Of a DNA stretch of 64,000 bases, positions 1 through 11,908 are shown in pieces (positions within the stretch are counted from its first letter, which is position 1; every line of letters begins with the position of its first letter). Below the pieces are notes generated by a model, which searched no databases, was not told where the DNA came from, and saw nothing but the letters and a program-made list of their open reading frames with translations. The translations under genes were made by a program, and so were the position numbers. This DNA is from Proteromonas lacertae (taxonomy: Eukaryota; Sar; Bigyra; Opalinata; Proteromonadidae). The DNA is taken from positions 43,396 through 107,395 of the forward strand of contig NGBS01000606.1 in assembly GCA_002245135.1 (NCBI GenBank). The letters run 5' to 3'.

Positions 1-234
1 ATTATACGAAATAATTTCTTTAATGACTATTATTATTCTTAAATCTATTACTTGTTCTACATAAACAATATAAACAATATTGAACTAAAATAAGATAAAT
101 CGTTCAAATTAAAAAAATATGAATGTTTTTGAAGTCTATATTAATAGATACAGTCAAATTTAATAAAAATAAAATAGGTTTATCAAAAAAATTCACAAAC
201 CAGTTTCAGCACTATTTACATATAAAATATTTAC

Positions 235-1542
235 ATGTCTGAAGGAGATATTATTATAAAGTCACTCGGAAAAGGTGGACAAGGGTCAGTGAAGTTGGTT
301 AAACATAATGGACCTTCTTATGGCAAGAAAAGAAATAAATGTGAATAAAAATGGATTAGAACAATGTCTTAAAGAAGTAAAAATGATTGAACAACTTCGC
401 GATAGACATGTGTTGATATTTAAGGAGTATTATCATGATAAAGAACATGATAAGTTTTACATTTACACTGAATACTTCAGAAATCGAGATTTAAGACGTT
501 TAATCGAGAAACAGAATCATAAAGATTTTGAAATACCTGTATTTATATTTATAATACATATTTTGAATAGATTGTGATAAAGTATATGAAAGACTTGATA
601 AATGTTGTTAAATACATACATAGTAAGAATATTATTCATCGAGATTTGAAACCAGGAAATATATTAGTGAGTGATAATAATGAACTTGTAATTGGTGATT
701 TAGGTTTAGCTGTTGAAAAAGGCATGTCACACTATGGTTTTGGAGGTACTCCCAACTATATTGCTCCAGAAATATATGAAAACGAAGAAAATCCTCCATA
801 TTCTGAAGCTAGTGATATATTTGCTTTGGGTTGTATATTCTATGAAATTTATACTTTGAAACAATTATTTAATGAAAATGAAAGTAAAGAAGTTATTAAA
901 GATAAGATAACAAGTGACCTTGATTTAGTATTTGAAAGAAATTTTGAGAGAAATTCTTCGATTGAAAAATTAATAATAAGAATGGTTGAAAAAGATCCAA
1001 ATATAAGAATAAACCTTGATAAGATAGAAGAGAGAATGGAAATAATTGAAGATGATTTAGAAGCATCATCAAGACATGACTCTACTGTATATACATCTGT
1101 ATCACGTACTATATCAGTTTCACAACATCATAATCTAACTGTTGGTTTTTATTTATTTAATGAATGTATTGAAAATATGTCACTAGCATATTTGTGTGAA
1201 ATGAATCAAAATGATTTTAACAGAGAATGGAATTATGAATATGCCTACATACTATTTCCTACTATTGGTCAAAATAATCCACCTTTTACACTTGAAGATG
1301 CGCTTTTATTAAAGAATAGAAAAAGTGAATATTTAGATAATTTGAGGATATTATTAAATTTATTAAGAAGTTCTCCTAACTATATGAGTAGTGGAATATC
1401 ATATTCAATTGATTTATTCTTGGATATTATAGAATTACCAGAGTTTAAACAAAATCCACTTGATGAACAAAGAATTCAAACTGAATTTATTAACATGTTT
1501 AATAGAATGTTCACACTAATTGCTAATGTTAGTAGCCAGTAA
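235..1542 (+). CDS. Protein kinase (NEK/SCY-like), frame broken near its start
   Basis: A Ser/Thr kinase catalytic domain. The start MSEGDIIIKSLGKGGQGSVK gives the glycine loop (GKGGQGSV). The VAIK-type motif MARKEI follows only after a +1 frame change at about 305-318, where GGACCTTCTT carries one base too many (GGACTTCTT would read NGLLMARKEI). A 32-nt intron at 539-570 (GTATTT..AATAG) joins FEIP to IVIKYMKDLINVVKYIH. The catalytic loop HRDLKPGN is complete, but the Mg-binding DFG is DLG (IGDLGLAVE). The APE motif (APEIY) and a normal C-lobe follow, then about 120 residues of unrecognised tail. It is probably active; substrate and pathway are unknown. The frame break is either an assembly error or a real lesion. 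Confidence 0.8.
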
Positions 1543-1602
1543 TTATAAATAATTCAAACTCAGCTTTAAAAACAACATTATAAAAAACAAATCAAGAATT
1601 TT

Positions 1603-1848
1603 TTATTTTTTATTTTTTTCTTTGATATTATTAAGTACTTTCAAATCTTGCTTGATAGATTCATTCAATTTTTCAATACCATCTTGTAATTGACATAAAA
1701 TCTATTTAAAAATAATAACAATAACGAAATAATACATTTTCTAAGTTTTCTTTTTGTTTATCATTCAATTGAACATTATCTTTACTAAATTTCCATCCTT
1801 GTACATTCTTCAATGAATTTAATTCAGTTAATCTTGCATTGAAAGAAC

Positions 1849-1891
<43 letters not shown>

Positions 1892-3030
1892 TAAAAATAC
1901 TTTGGTTTTGATAAATTCTCTAACAATTCTCTCAGTCTATTATTATAATTTATTTCTTCAGTATAAAGAGGATGTCTATCATTTTTAATTATTTCTAATC
2001 TAATTAACAACTGTATCAATCTTTTACTCAACTCCCATTGGTGGTTTCTACATTCATTTAATAATCCATTATTCTTAATTGCTTCTAATTTTATCTTTTC
2101 TATTGTATTCAATAGCTTCTTCACTAATTCATTTATTTTTGGTATATTTTTAGTTTGTTGTTCAGCTCTTTCTTTTAATTGTTTAAATCCATATAATGGA
2201 GTTGGTATTAAATTATTCTTGTCAGGATTATTCTGTCCAATGGCTTGTTTCCAGGTTTGTTCAGGTATTGATGTTGGAGGTGATAAAAATGATGATGATG
2301 GTTGTTGTTGTTGTTGTTGAATATTATTATTATTATTATTTATTGAATAAGTACTATAAAATACATGTTGGAATAAACATCGTGGACTTGGTTCATACAT
2401 TGAATTTATTCTTTCTATTTGTGATAATGGTGAATCATTTGGAATATTTGACATATTATTATTATTTCCAAATATTCCACCACCTAATCCAGTATTTGCT
2501 GCATTATTACCAAATAAACTACTTCCACCACCTAATCCACCAGTTGCTGTTGTTGTTGAATTACCAAATAATCCATTTGTTGAATTATTACCGAATAATC
2601 CTCCACCTATTGTTGTATTAGTTCCTGTATTGCCAAATAGACCTCCTGGTTTTGCAGCATTATTATTACTATTGCCAAATAGACTACTTCCAGTTGTATT
2701 GTTTGTATTACCAAAAAGACCTCCAGTTGCTGGTGCAGTTGTATTACTTGAATTGCCAAAAAGACCTCCGGTTGATGGTGTAGTTGTATTACCAAAAAGG
2801 CTAGATCCTGTTGTTGTATTTTTGTTATTGTTTCCAAAAAGTCCACCAGCGTTATTATTTGCACCATTATTCCCAAATAAACTGTTTGTAGTGGTAGGTG
2901 CAGCATTTTGCTGTGTATTTCCAAATAAACTATTAGTAGGTGGATTTGAACTTAATCCATTCAAGCTCAAAGGAGGTGCAGCAGATATTGGTGCTATAGA
3001 AGGTCCTAAATTTGGAGCATTAATGTTCAT
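1603..3030 (-). CDS. NUP54: FG-repeat nucleoporin Nup54
   Basis: A central-channel nucleoporin of the Nup62-Nup58-Nup54 complex. The N-terminal half is a run of about 13 GLFG/SLFG repeats in N/T/G-rich spacers, the cohesive FG mesh of the pore. It is followed by the Nup54-type segment RCLFQHVFYS, PEQTWKQAIGQNNPDKNNLI and YGFKQLKER, then a coiled coil (ELSKRLIQLLIRLEIIK) typical of the Nup54 family. Two introns: 1848-1900, almost wholly a (TAA)n microsatellite, and 1702-1735. The spliced end reads ..QDLKVLNNIKEKNKK. A short poly-N/poly-Q insert interrupts the alpha/beta region. The length is normal for Nup54. Long open frames on the opposite strand here are shadows of the repeats. Confidence 0.88.
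1848..1900 (-). repeat. (TAA)n microsatellite forming a Nup54 intron
   Basis: A 53-nt intron consisting almost wholly of a TAA repeat between a GTATTTTT donor and a TATAG acceptor. Similar trinucleotide tracts fill introns in Sec16 (17757-17805) and the HEAT-repeat gene (25231-25273), so repeat expansion inside introns recurs in this genome. Confidence 0.8.
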
Positions 3031-3425
3031 TCTCTCTAAAAATTGAAAAGAATGTGAGAGAGTTTCAAAAATATATTCGTTTTTAGATGTATTTTGAATG
3101 TAATAAACAAAACATGAAAATAAACATCAAACAATAACATCATAAAAATATAAAAAACTAAAATGCGCTTATAAAGAAGTATAAGTAAAGAATGAAAATC
3201 CATTTTAAACAAAAGTTCTGTCTCATTTTTCTTCAAAACAATATAGTGACTCACTTAATTCGATTATGTGATTTTTTTAGTTTATATGTTTATAATTCAT
3301 TAGATTATCTAAAAATGATAAAACATACTAAAACGAATATTTTTTCAATTTTTAAAATTCGTTATTTATGCTAGAAAGGTTTAGAGAGATATAAAGGTTA
3401 TTTTTAATATATAAGTCAGCAAGAA
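3031..3425. other. Intergenic, divergent promoter region
   Basis: About 395 AT-rich bases between the divergent starts of Nup54 and the EF-hand gene. No coding region, RNA gene or repeat recognised. It presumably holds both promoters. Confidence 0.5.
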
Positions 3426-5003
3426 ATGTTAAGTATAAACGAAAAAGTGTTTAGATATTTCCACTGTATGATGTTTGATCTATTTTTATGTAGTGAACCA
3501 AGTTGATACATTTAAACTCGATAAAAATATAAGAGAAGTGTTTAAGTATGATCTGGTATTTATTATTTCTAGAAATAACTTCAAAGTCTCTCCATCAGAA
3601 TTTGTTTTTCATTTCGACAAGGAAATCACTCCATGTAATTTAACGCTGGTTCAACAATTATGTATAAACAATATTTTATAAGTATGATAGCATTGATTTG
3701 TCAAACCCACTCTATATCTTTATCAGACTGTTATTTTATAATTTTATCAATATGCATGTCTACATCATCAATAGATAATATTACATTTTATTTAAGTTCA
3801 ATCGATGAACATTGGCCGATTGATTCGGTGCAAATGTATACACTGAAGAAGAATGAAGAAAGTAAAATATACAATTCAGCCAAATCATTTGATAAAGACA
3901 ATGATGATTTGCTATCACTGGATGAATTTCAGTTATTTTTTTCTAAATATAAAGAGTTATTCCAACCACTTGACTCATTTATAAAATCAATGAAAAGTAA
4001 AATATTAGGCGTGAAATATTGGGATCTTTTATTGGATAGATACAAGAAATATGAATTTATATATAAATATAGACAAAAGAACAATGATAGAGCACCAAAA
4101 CAAACAATATGTAAAAGGATTGATTGTTATTTAGTGACTGGATATTTTTCACTTTATGATTGTGATTATTGTGATCCACCAATAGATTCAGATAGATTTG
4201 AATTAATGCAACTACTACAAAAACGAACAGCTAAAATTAGACCTTCCATACTCAACAATAGTGATAATATGCTACGAATGTCATTAGCATCTAGGAAAAG
4301 TTCGGGAGTAAGAAGGAAGAAGAGTACAGCCATATCATTTAATAGTTCAACAAATACGAATATGGAAAGATCAAGACTGTATAATATGGAGAAATCAAAA
4401 CGACCATCTGATGTTGGTGCAATGAAGAAACAAAGTCGAAGAATTGATGATATTAATAACACACCTCAAGCTATTATACAACAGCAAACAATATTAGAGA
4501 AAAGATCAAAGCCAAATGTGGCAAAAAGATCAATAGATGATAAACTAAAAGCAGCTAGAGCAAAATCACCATCTACACCTCATAAGGTTAATAATAATAA
4601 TAGTAATAAATCTGATAGTAATACTAAATCATCCAATATAACATCTCCTCATTCTCCTCCTATTAATTTGAATACAAAGAAAAGTAACAATTCACCTCAA
4701 TTTTTATCACCAAACAGAAGAAGTGTTAAGGCTAGTAAAAATGGTAATATTAAAGAGGGATTACTACCAGGTGAACCTATACCTAATTCATCTGTAAATA
4801 CTAGTGTTACACCATCTAAAAGTGGTAGTATAAAAATAGTAATTAATAAAGCTAATCCACCCAATTTAAATTCAGGAGTAGTACCAATACATGTGGATAT
4901 AGGTGAAGTTGTACCTGATACTACTGCTTCAGCACATCATAGTCTTAGTGATGAAGATAAAACTATTAATATTGCAACCAATAATGAAGTTGTTCCGTTT
5001 TAA
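3426..5003 (+). CDS. EF-hand protein with long basic low-complexity tail
   Basis: Spliced from three exons with introns at 3466-3493 (28 nt) and 3662-3690 (29 nt); the start is MLSINEKVFRYFH. The middle carries one clear EF-hand loop, DKDNDDLLSLDEF, with Asp/Asn at positions 1, 3 and 5 and acidic position 12, so calcium binding is likely. A Cys-containing patch (CDYCDPP) follows, then about 250 residues rich in S, N, K and P that look disordered. No enzyme domain is seen. It could be a calcium-responsive scaffold, but the function is unknown and I do not recognise the family. Codon use is like that of neighbouring genes. Confidence 0.75.
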
Positions 5004-5191
5004 TGTGTTATGAAACCCAAAAATTAGTATCCAGATTATAGTCTTTTGTCCATATAACTTATTTATATTGTTTAAATATGTTTTGTTGATGTGATTATTA
5101 ATAAAAATGAGTATTTATAACTTTACAAAAATATAGTCGTTTCGAATAATCACTTTTTCAAAATCATTTAATTATGATTAATTAGAGATAC

Positions 5192-6987
5192 ATGGGAGAA
5201 TATGTAATATCCAAATCAATTCATGTCACTGATATTAAGGATTTTGTATCGTACTAGATATTTGATTCTATAGATTGAACTAAGAGGTGAATGTGGTTCT
5301 GGTAAATTCGCAACTGTTCAAAAAAGTAGATTAAAATCATCTGAAATTGAAGTTGCTGTAAAGATAATAAATAAAGCAAAGACTTATGAACATACAAAGA
5401 ATGGAGAGCATAAGAATGATCCTTTCTATCGTGTTGAAAGAGAAATAAAAATTTTATCATCCTTATCTCATCCACATATTGTAGAATACAAAGGTTGTTA
5501 TGAAGATAATGATAATGTGTATATTCTTCAAGATTATGTTACATATGATAATTGTAAGTTTGATCTTGATGATTATTTGTTATATCATGGAAATGTATTA
5601 TTTATTTATTATAAAATAGTTATCTGAATTACACTCTCATCATTTATTCTGTCAATTACTTTCGGCAATAGAATATATCCATTATAAGAACATATGTCAT
5701 TGTGATTTAAAAACTGCAAATATACTGATCAGTAATATTGGTGTTAAACTAATAGATTTTGGATTAAGTCGATATTTTCAAAAAGATTTATTATTTCATA
5801 AAGTATATGGAACTCCTAATTATATGAGTCCAGAAATCTATTTAAATACACCAGAGCCAGGTTATGATGGTGTAAAAGCTGATATTTGGGCATGTGGAAT
5901 AATACTATATATAATGATCACTCGAGAAAAACCATTTATAGGTGAAGATATTATGGAACTTAGAAATAATATAATAAATCATCAATATACACCAATAACA
6001 ACAGTTTCTGATGAATTGAATGATTTATTGTCGAAAATGTTTATTAAAGATCCAAATGAAAGAATATCTTTATCACAAATCAAACATCATATATGGATTA
6101 CTAAAAATAATACTGATTCTGAAGAAGGAAAGAGTTGTAACAATAAAACAATGACTGTTTCAACACCTACAAGTGAAAAAAAGAATAATCATATAAATAA
6201 CGTTGCTGAAAATAATGAAATAAAAAATGAAAATGAAAATGATGATTTGCCATTGAATAGATCATCTTCTATCACTTTAGCTTTAGCAAAAACAACAAAA
6301 CAAAAGAAAAACCATAATCATATTATCCCTCCTTTATATCCAAATAATCCTTTATTTCAATCTGAACCTGATATAAATAGTGGTAATAACAATAATAAAA
6401 CAAATTCTCCTTTTAATGGAAATGCAATAAGTATATATGAATTTATAGCTGAACAAAATAATGAAGAAGAAGATGATGATGATGAAGAAAAGGAAGAAAA
6501 AGAAAATGAAATAGAAAATCCTAAACATAAACGTCATTATTCGTTTCAATCATTTCCAATATCATCTTTACACTCTGCAAAGACTACTCCTTCCTTTAAA
6601 CCCAGAAGTATGTCAACAGCCTTGTCAATGTCAAATACATCACCTTTTTTGTCTTCTTTTTCATTACTACCTCCTGCTGCTGTTAATTATAGTAATTCTA
6701 GTAGTAATAATTCTATTATATTACCTTTACCTATAAACTCTTCAACTAATTCAAATAATAACTCATTTTCGTTATTATCATCTTTCCCATCTCCACAGAA
6801 TAATACAAATGGTAGTAATAACAATAGTACAACACCTACTGGACAGTATTCTTTGTATCCACAACAATCTCCGTTTTTACAACCAATTCCTGTTTTACCA
6901 CACACTTATTCACTGAGTTTAGATGATGACTATGGGGAAGAAGAAGAAGAGTGTGATTTAGATGCTATCTGGCAATTTAGAGGATAA
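5192..6987 (+). CDS. Ser/Thr protein kinase with HCD catalytic loop and disordered tail
   Basis: Start MGEYVISKSI. Introns at 5246-5273 (28 nt) and 5595-5619 (25 nt, among the shortest here) restore one frame. N-lobe: glycine loop GECGSGKFATV, then VAVKII, then the alphaC Glu in VEREIKIL. C-lobe: the catalytic loop is CHCDLKTANIL, so the Arg of HRD is Cys; DFG is intact (LIDFGLSR), and the APE-type motif reads SPEIY. HRD-Arg substitution marks kinases that do not need activation-loop phosphorylation, so this one may be constitutively active or controlled by other means. Residues after about 290 are an N/S/E-rich, probably disordered tail with a poly-acidic stretch and an acidic C-terminus (EEEEECDLDA). 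Pathway unknown. Confidence 0.85.
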
Positions 6988-7134
6988 ATGTTAGTATTTG
7001 TACATAATTTTTTTAACAATGTTTTATTATTATTATGTTTGTAAAAACCAATAAAAAGAAAAGTTGTAAATCAAAAATATCTACATATTTACTATAAATG
7101 TGCTAATTGCATAAAATACTTTATTCACACTAGT

Positions 7135-7635
7135 CTAACATAATACGCTCCACATATAATACATAATTTGGTAGGATTTATTAGATATCCCATGTCTATG
7201 TTTAAATTGTAAAGCCCACGAGGGAGTAATATTAAGGGGTTTCATTGCTCTCTGCTTCTTTAAAACTTCATAAACACTGAAAGCAACATCTTTAATGTTG
7301 TTGTCACTAAATGCCACGTGTGATCCTATAACAGAGGCTTGATTCCACAATATATTCATGATAATGTCTTCTTCATCCCTTGTAAAAACTTTCGTTGATG
7401 AGCCTCTTCTATCAATCGATGGATCTTCTAATCTGTTCTTCCAAGCACGATACTTCTTGGACAGTGTGGGCCTCTTTATTTCATAAGTTCTAGCAATAAG
7501 TGAAATGTTACCAGTCTGTTCAATTAAGTTGAACAGTTCAATCCATCTTTCAGGTGATAGATTATACGCAACTCCCTGTCTCTTGTAGCCTATTTTTTCT
7601 GTGGATGAACCTTTACTTTCTAACACAGTTTTCAT
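7135..7635 (-). CDS. CENP-B/Psq-type helix-turn-helix protein, transposase remnant or domesticated
   Basis: About 165 residues from MKTVLESKG (an in-frame ATG at 7662 would add nine). It has two predicted DNA-binding parts: a psq-like HTH (LSPERWIELFNLIEQTGNIS..ARTYEIKRPTLSKKYRAWK) and a CENP-B/Tc5-type second HTH (FTRDEEDIIMNILWNQ .. PSWALQFKHRHGIS). This is the usual N-terminal pair of pogo/Tigger/Tc5 transposases. The catalytic DDE domain that should follow is absent: the reading frame stops within 20 residues and no DDE remnant is seen downstream. No terminal inverted repeats recognised. It is either a truncated transposon copy or a domesticated DNA-binding protein; the intact frame favours the latter slightly. 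Confidence 0.65.
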   Translation of the reverse strand: MKTVLESKGSSTEKIGYKRQGVAYNLSPERWIELFNLIEQTGNISLIARTYEIKRPTLSKKYRAWKNRLEDPSIDRRGSSTKVFTRDEEDIIMNILWNQASVIGSHVAFSDNNIKDVAFSVYEVLKKQRAMKPLNITPSWALQFKHRHGISNKSYQIMYYMWSVLC

Positions 7636-8442
7636 GGATGAAACTAAGAAAAAATGAAACAAATACCAAATTAAAAATTATCAATTCATCTTACTCAATT
7701 TATTGCATGTGTATTTCAAAATGGATTAGCACTATCCCATTAGATGAAATTTATTTCGCCGATCAAATTTATATGTACTATACAGCTGTGCATGCAACCT
7801 CACATAAAATTACAAATATTTAAAGAATTATGTTCAATCAAAAACACACATAACAAAAACATTACACAACACTACATACGTTCCTTAACACCAATATTGC
7901 ACTTTTTTAACATACTGATCAAAAATTTAAATAATAAATTATATTCCATCAGTTTTCATTATCATCAATATATTTCATCTAATTCTAAATTCATCCACGC
8001 TAAAATCGTTACTCTAACCTGAAGTGTCAGAATTAAATTTTGAGATAACACATCGGTAAGGATTGTAATTTGTGCTGCTAGAATGTATACATAATATACA
8101 ATAATAAAAGAACATAAAAAACCTAAATAGTGACAAAATTTAATTGTGCAACATTAGTTACAGGATTTTAAACATTTGATAACTATCAGATACTAACTAG
8201 CGAAACCAAAACAATGTTTCTGTCGATTACATTATCCAAAGAAGGTATTTCTTAAAGACTAAATGTTGTTTTTTGTGTGAATTATTAATAAATAAGCATT
8301 TTTAGACATAAATAGTAATTTTATTACATTAACACCCTCACTCTTACCCTTTTCGTCTAGTTAAATTAACACTATAATTTCGGTTATACATTTATAGAAG
8401 CTTGATCAGGCTTGCTACTGTTACATAATCTACTCAAGAACA
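7636..8442. other. Intergenic region, nothing recognised
   Basis: About 800 AT-rich bases between the divergent HTH gene and the PP2C gene. Short open frames here lack domain features and coding bias. I see no RNA gene or transposon end. Confidence 0.5.
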
Positions 8443-9533
8443 ATGCCACCTCCTAAAACTACACCTGTAAATTCGAATCTCTTTATTATAATGCATAGAA
8501 AAAGCTAAGATCCACATCCAATAGAAAGAAATCTGCAACAGAATCAGTAGAAGTATCCGAAGCTAGGAGAAGATTGTCTGTTATGGGCGGAAATCCCCAT
8601 TTAGATGGAGTGGAGCATGCCAAAAGTCCAGAAGCTCCTGGTACATCAAGTACAGTAATGCAGAACGCTATAAGAGTATATTATGGTAGATCAAAGAAAG
8701 GTATTGTTCCATTTAATGAACACAAAACCAATCAAGACAGAATGTTTATGCAGACAGATGCAAAAACTAATTCTGTGATATTATGTGTAATGGATGGACA
8801 TGGGGAAGTAGGTCATTTAGTAAGTAGTTTTCTACAAACAAAAATACCCAAAATATTACTAAACAATCCAGCTTGGACAAGTAATGTACCAAATGCGTTA
8901 AAGCAGACAATACAACAAGTCGATCAAATGCTTCAAAGAGATACAGCAATACAAACTCAATTTAGTGGATCAACGTTAGTAATGGCAGTAATTCGGAGTA
9001 ATACTCTATATACTGCAAATGTTGGTGATAGTAGATGTATATTAGCTAAAACTATCAGTGACACACCAGGAAACACTTGGTTGCCTGAACAAATCACAAT
9101 TGATCATAAACCTGATTTACCTAAAGAAAAAGAACGTATAATAAAGTCGGGTGGAAGAGTATTTTGTGTGACATATCCAGGAGGCATTGTAGGCCCACCA
9201 CGTGTATTTCTTAAAGCTATGGACATACCTGGTTTGGCTATGAGTAGAAGTATCGGAGATGAAGTGTCTCATAGTGTAGGAGTGTCAGCTATTCCAGATA
9301 TTACCACTAGACAGTTATTACCTACAGACAAAGCAATTATATTAGCATCAGATGGATTATGGGAGTTTATTACTAATAATGAAGTGGTTGCTGTATGTGC
9401 TAAGAAACCACATCCTAAAGATGCTGTGGATGTAATGATGAAGATGAGTGAAGAGATATGGTTGAAGAATGAACAAGTGGTGGATGATACAACTATAATA
9501 GTAGCATATCTAGATGTAAAAGATGTAAAATAG
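8443..9533 (+). CDS. PP2C-family Ser/Thr phosphatase
   Basis: A Mn/Mg-dependent PPM phosphatase. Exon 1 encodes MPPPKTTP, then a 32-nt intron (8467-8498), then a basic N-terminal extension. The metal-binding motifs are in order: NQDRMF (equivalent of the family's first Asp region), VMDGHGEVGH (the DGH signature), GSTLVMAVI, NVGDSRCIL, SRSIGDEVSH (GD), and ASDGLWEFITNNE (DG) with DDTTIIV at the end. All Asp residues needed for the binuclear metal centre are present, so activity is expected. No membrane segment or targeting signal is seen. Substrates unknown. Only the short first intron interrupts the gene. Confidence 0.92.
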
Positions 9534-9692
9534 GTAGATAATGTGATTATAATATTATAGTATTACATAATTTGATGTGTTCATATAATACTTTTTTAAT
9601 ATATTTGTTTTTTTGGCTGTTTAAATAAATAGATGAATGTTGCAGATCATAAAAAATATTGTCGATGTATGTATTGATCGTTGTTTGTCAAC

Positions 9693-9954
9693 ATGTACAT
9701 AACTATTGCAGATAGGCTTCAGTGCGGTTGGTTAGCAATTCTATTGAATGTATAAATGTTTATAAATATATTTAAAGGAGAATGAAGAAGTCACCTATGG
9801 AACAATAGCATTATGTGTGCCGTACCTCATCATAACGTATATTCAATATCCTATTGTATATTTAGCTATACTTGGATGTTTTTATCGTATTTATTTGGGC
9901 ATATCATCACCTTTTTTATTTATTTCGCAATCGTTTGTTATATCATCAGAATAA
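9693..9954 (+). CDS. Small predicted membrane protein
   Basis: A short gene recovered by splicing: MYITIADRLQCGWLAILLN, a 28-nt intron (9750-9777), then ENEEVTYGTIALCVPYLIIT. About 75 residues with two hydrophobic stretches (GTIALCVPYLIITYIQY and IVYLAILGCFY), so probably a two-pass membrane protein. The family is not recognised. Its stop lies 35 bases before the next predicted start, so fusion with the following frame is possible but would need an unseen intron. Confidence 0.4.
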
Positions 9955-9989
9955 TATGCAGATATGCTACATTCATAGGAGCTATTTCC

Positions 9990-10388
9990 ATGATAAGTGA
10001 TGATGTCGTTACCTGTTTTGCATCAAAATTTGAAATTAAACTCAGTCAAACATTTAAGAATGTATTATCATATATGCAATGTATACAATATAATTAGATT
10101 AATAACTTGGTTGCTTTGTTGAAATCTGATACTTTACCTTCTTCAAGTGTAATAGAAGAATCAATAGATTTTCCAACACTTAGCTTATTAATTCAAACCC
10201 TTAAATATTTGGACGAACAGAATTATCTAATAGATATTTATAGACCATTTTATTTATCAGTTCAGGATTTATCAAATCAAATATCAAAGATTTCATCATT
10301 AATGTCATTATATACTGATTTAACAAATCATAAAGCAGAATTATTAAATTTAGCAAATTTAATACAAGAAAAATTACAGCATAATTGA
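9990..10388 (+). CDS. Small alpha-helical protein of unknown function
   Basis: MISDDVVTCFASKFEIKLSQ continues across a 36-nt intron (10062-10097) into INNLVALLKS and a long helical segment ending NLANLIQEKLQHN, about 120 residues. Heptad-like leucines suggest a coiled coil. Size and composition resemble small subunits of multi-protein trafficking complexes such as BLOC-1/BORC, but I cannot assign it. Confidence 0.45.
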
Positions 10389-10413
10389 AGCTATGAATAT
10401 CAAATACTATAAT

Positions 10414-11826
10414 ATGAATAAGATATTTGGAATCTACTTCAGTTAAAAGTATTTTAATCAACATATATATAACATTCACTCAAACACCAGGTTTGATTAA
10501 TTATGATTTCTTAAGGGGATATTTGGTATATGTTTATATTACATTAAATATTATTTTGATAGATTGTAAGTCATGGTTATGAAGAATTTACACTTCCAAC
10601 AGCTGATGGAAAAGGTTCAATAAATGGATTATATAGGACAAGTCAAGTATATTATTAAAATATCATATTATATATATATATATACTAATTAGAATAATTC
10701 AAATCGAACAATTATATTGGCTAATCCAAATGGAGTGACGTATGAAACAATGGCAACTGTACTTGATCAAACTTGGATCAATTATTTCTATAAACATAAT
10801 TTCAATATTTGCATATATAATTATCGTGGATATGGTAGAAGCAAAGGATCTCCATGTTTGCAGAATTTATGTGAGTATAATAATAATATTTATAATAATA
10901 ATTATTATAGTGATTTTGATACACTTATTTCGTATATTCATAATTACAAATCAATTGATTATTTTGGTGTTTATGGATATAGTATTGGTGGAACAGTTGT
11001 ATGTCATGCTATTAATAATAATATGGTGAAGTTTATTATATCTGATAGGAATTTCAGTGAAATGAAAAGTGTAGTGAAATATCTGTTAGGTAATTTTATT
11101 GGATTTTTATATGATAATATATCAGAGAATAGAATTAATAACTCGTTGACCTATGATAGTAATGATAATTGTATTAAAATCATTACTAATTCTATAAACG
11201 ATGAGATTATTAGATATCCATCCTCGTTATTAGTTGGTGTATCAAAAGAATGTGAAAGGAAAGATCATAATATTCATTTAATAGCAATAAATACATTCAT
11301 AGAACAGTATTTGTTTCTATATGATCATTGCAATAAGAAAGATCATAGTCCAATGATATTATGTGATGTATTTATATATATATATTATAATATAATAATA
11401 ATTATTATTAGATTTTCCATCATATTGAGACTTTCGATTTTCTTGGGGTTGAGTTAAGAAAAGTGTTTTCTAAACATGGTGTGAATGGTTTGAAAGATTA
11501 TATGTTGTGCGGAATGATATGGAATTATATATTTAATAAAATATATAAACCTAAAGTGACAATAGATCAACTAATATCGTATTTAGAAGAAAACAAGAAT
11601 GTTGATTCGAGAGTTGATTTGTTATGTCATTCAGTATATATATATATATATTATTTTTATATTGTTTTGTATGTAGTTATGTTTAATAAAAGAAGGGATA
11701 AAACCAAGAGAGAATTTAGGTTATTTGATAGTATTGGGTTGTTGTCATAATGATACAATAGATCATACATCTTTTCATTTGATAACTGAAATATTGAAAA
11801 CTGAAGGAATTGTAGAAAGAAAATAA
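10414..11826 (+). CDS. Alpha/beta-hydrolase (serine hydrolase fold)
   Basis: Spliced from six or more exons. Introns lie around 10531-10565, 10651-10695, 10872-10906, 11370-11413 and 11634-11677. The protein contains VSHGYEEFTLPTADGKG, then RTIILANPNGVTYET, NYRGYGRSKG (oxyanion-type turn) and the nucleophile elbow GYSIGG (Ser in GxSxG), with an Asp region (ITNSINDEI) and a C-terminal His region (DHTSFH). This order matches single-domain protist hydrolases related to BEM46/ABHD17. There is no signal peptide. The start is uncertain: the upstream frame (YLESTSVKSILI) connects to an ATG only through a +1 shift near 10425, so the N-terminus should be treated as provisional. Substrate unknown (lipid or acyl-protein is a guess). 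Confidence 0.75.
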
Positions 11827-11908
11827 TTTATTATAGAACTGTGTTGTATTATTATTATTTTGTAAATAAAAACAATTTTAAAAAGTATATAAATATTAAA
11901 CAAAAAAA

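Noticed and set aside
2196-3046. Long open frames opposite Nup54 and in its other frames
   Set aside because: Shadows of the repetitive FG/N-rich coding sequence; composition is Leu/Tyr/Val-rich and without any domain.
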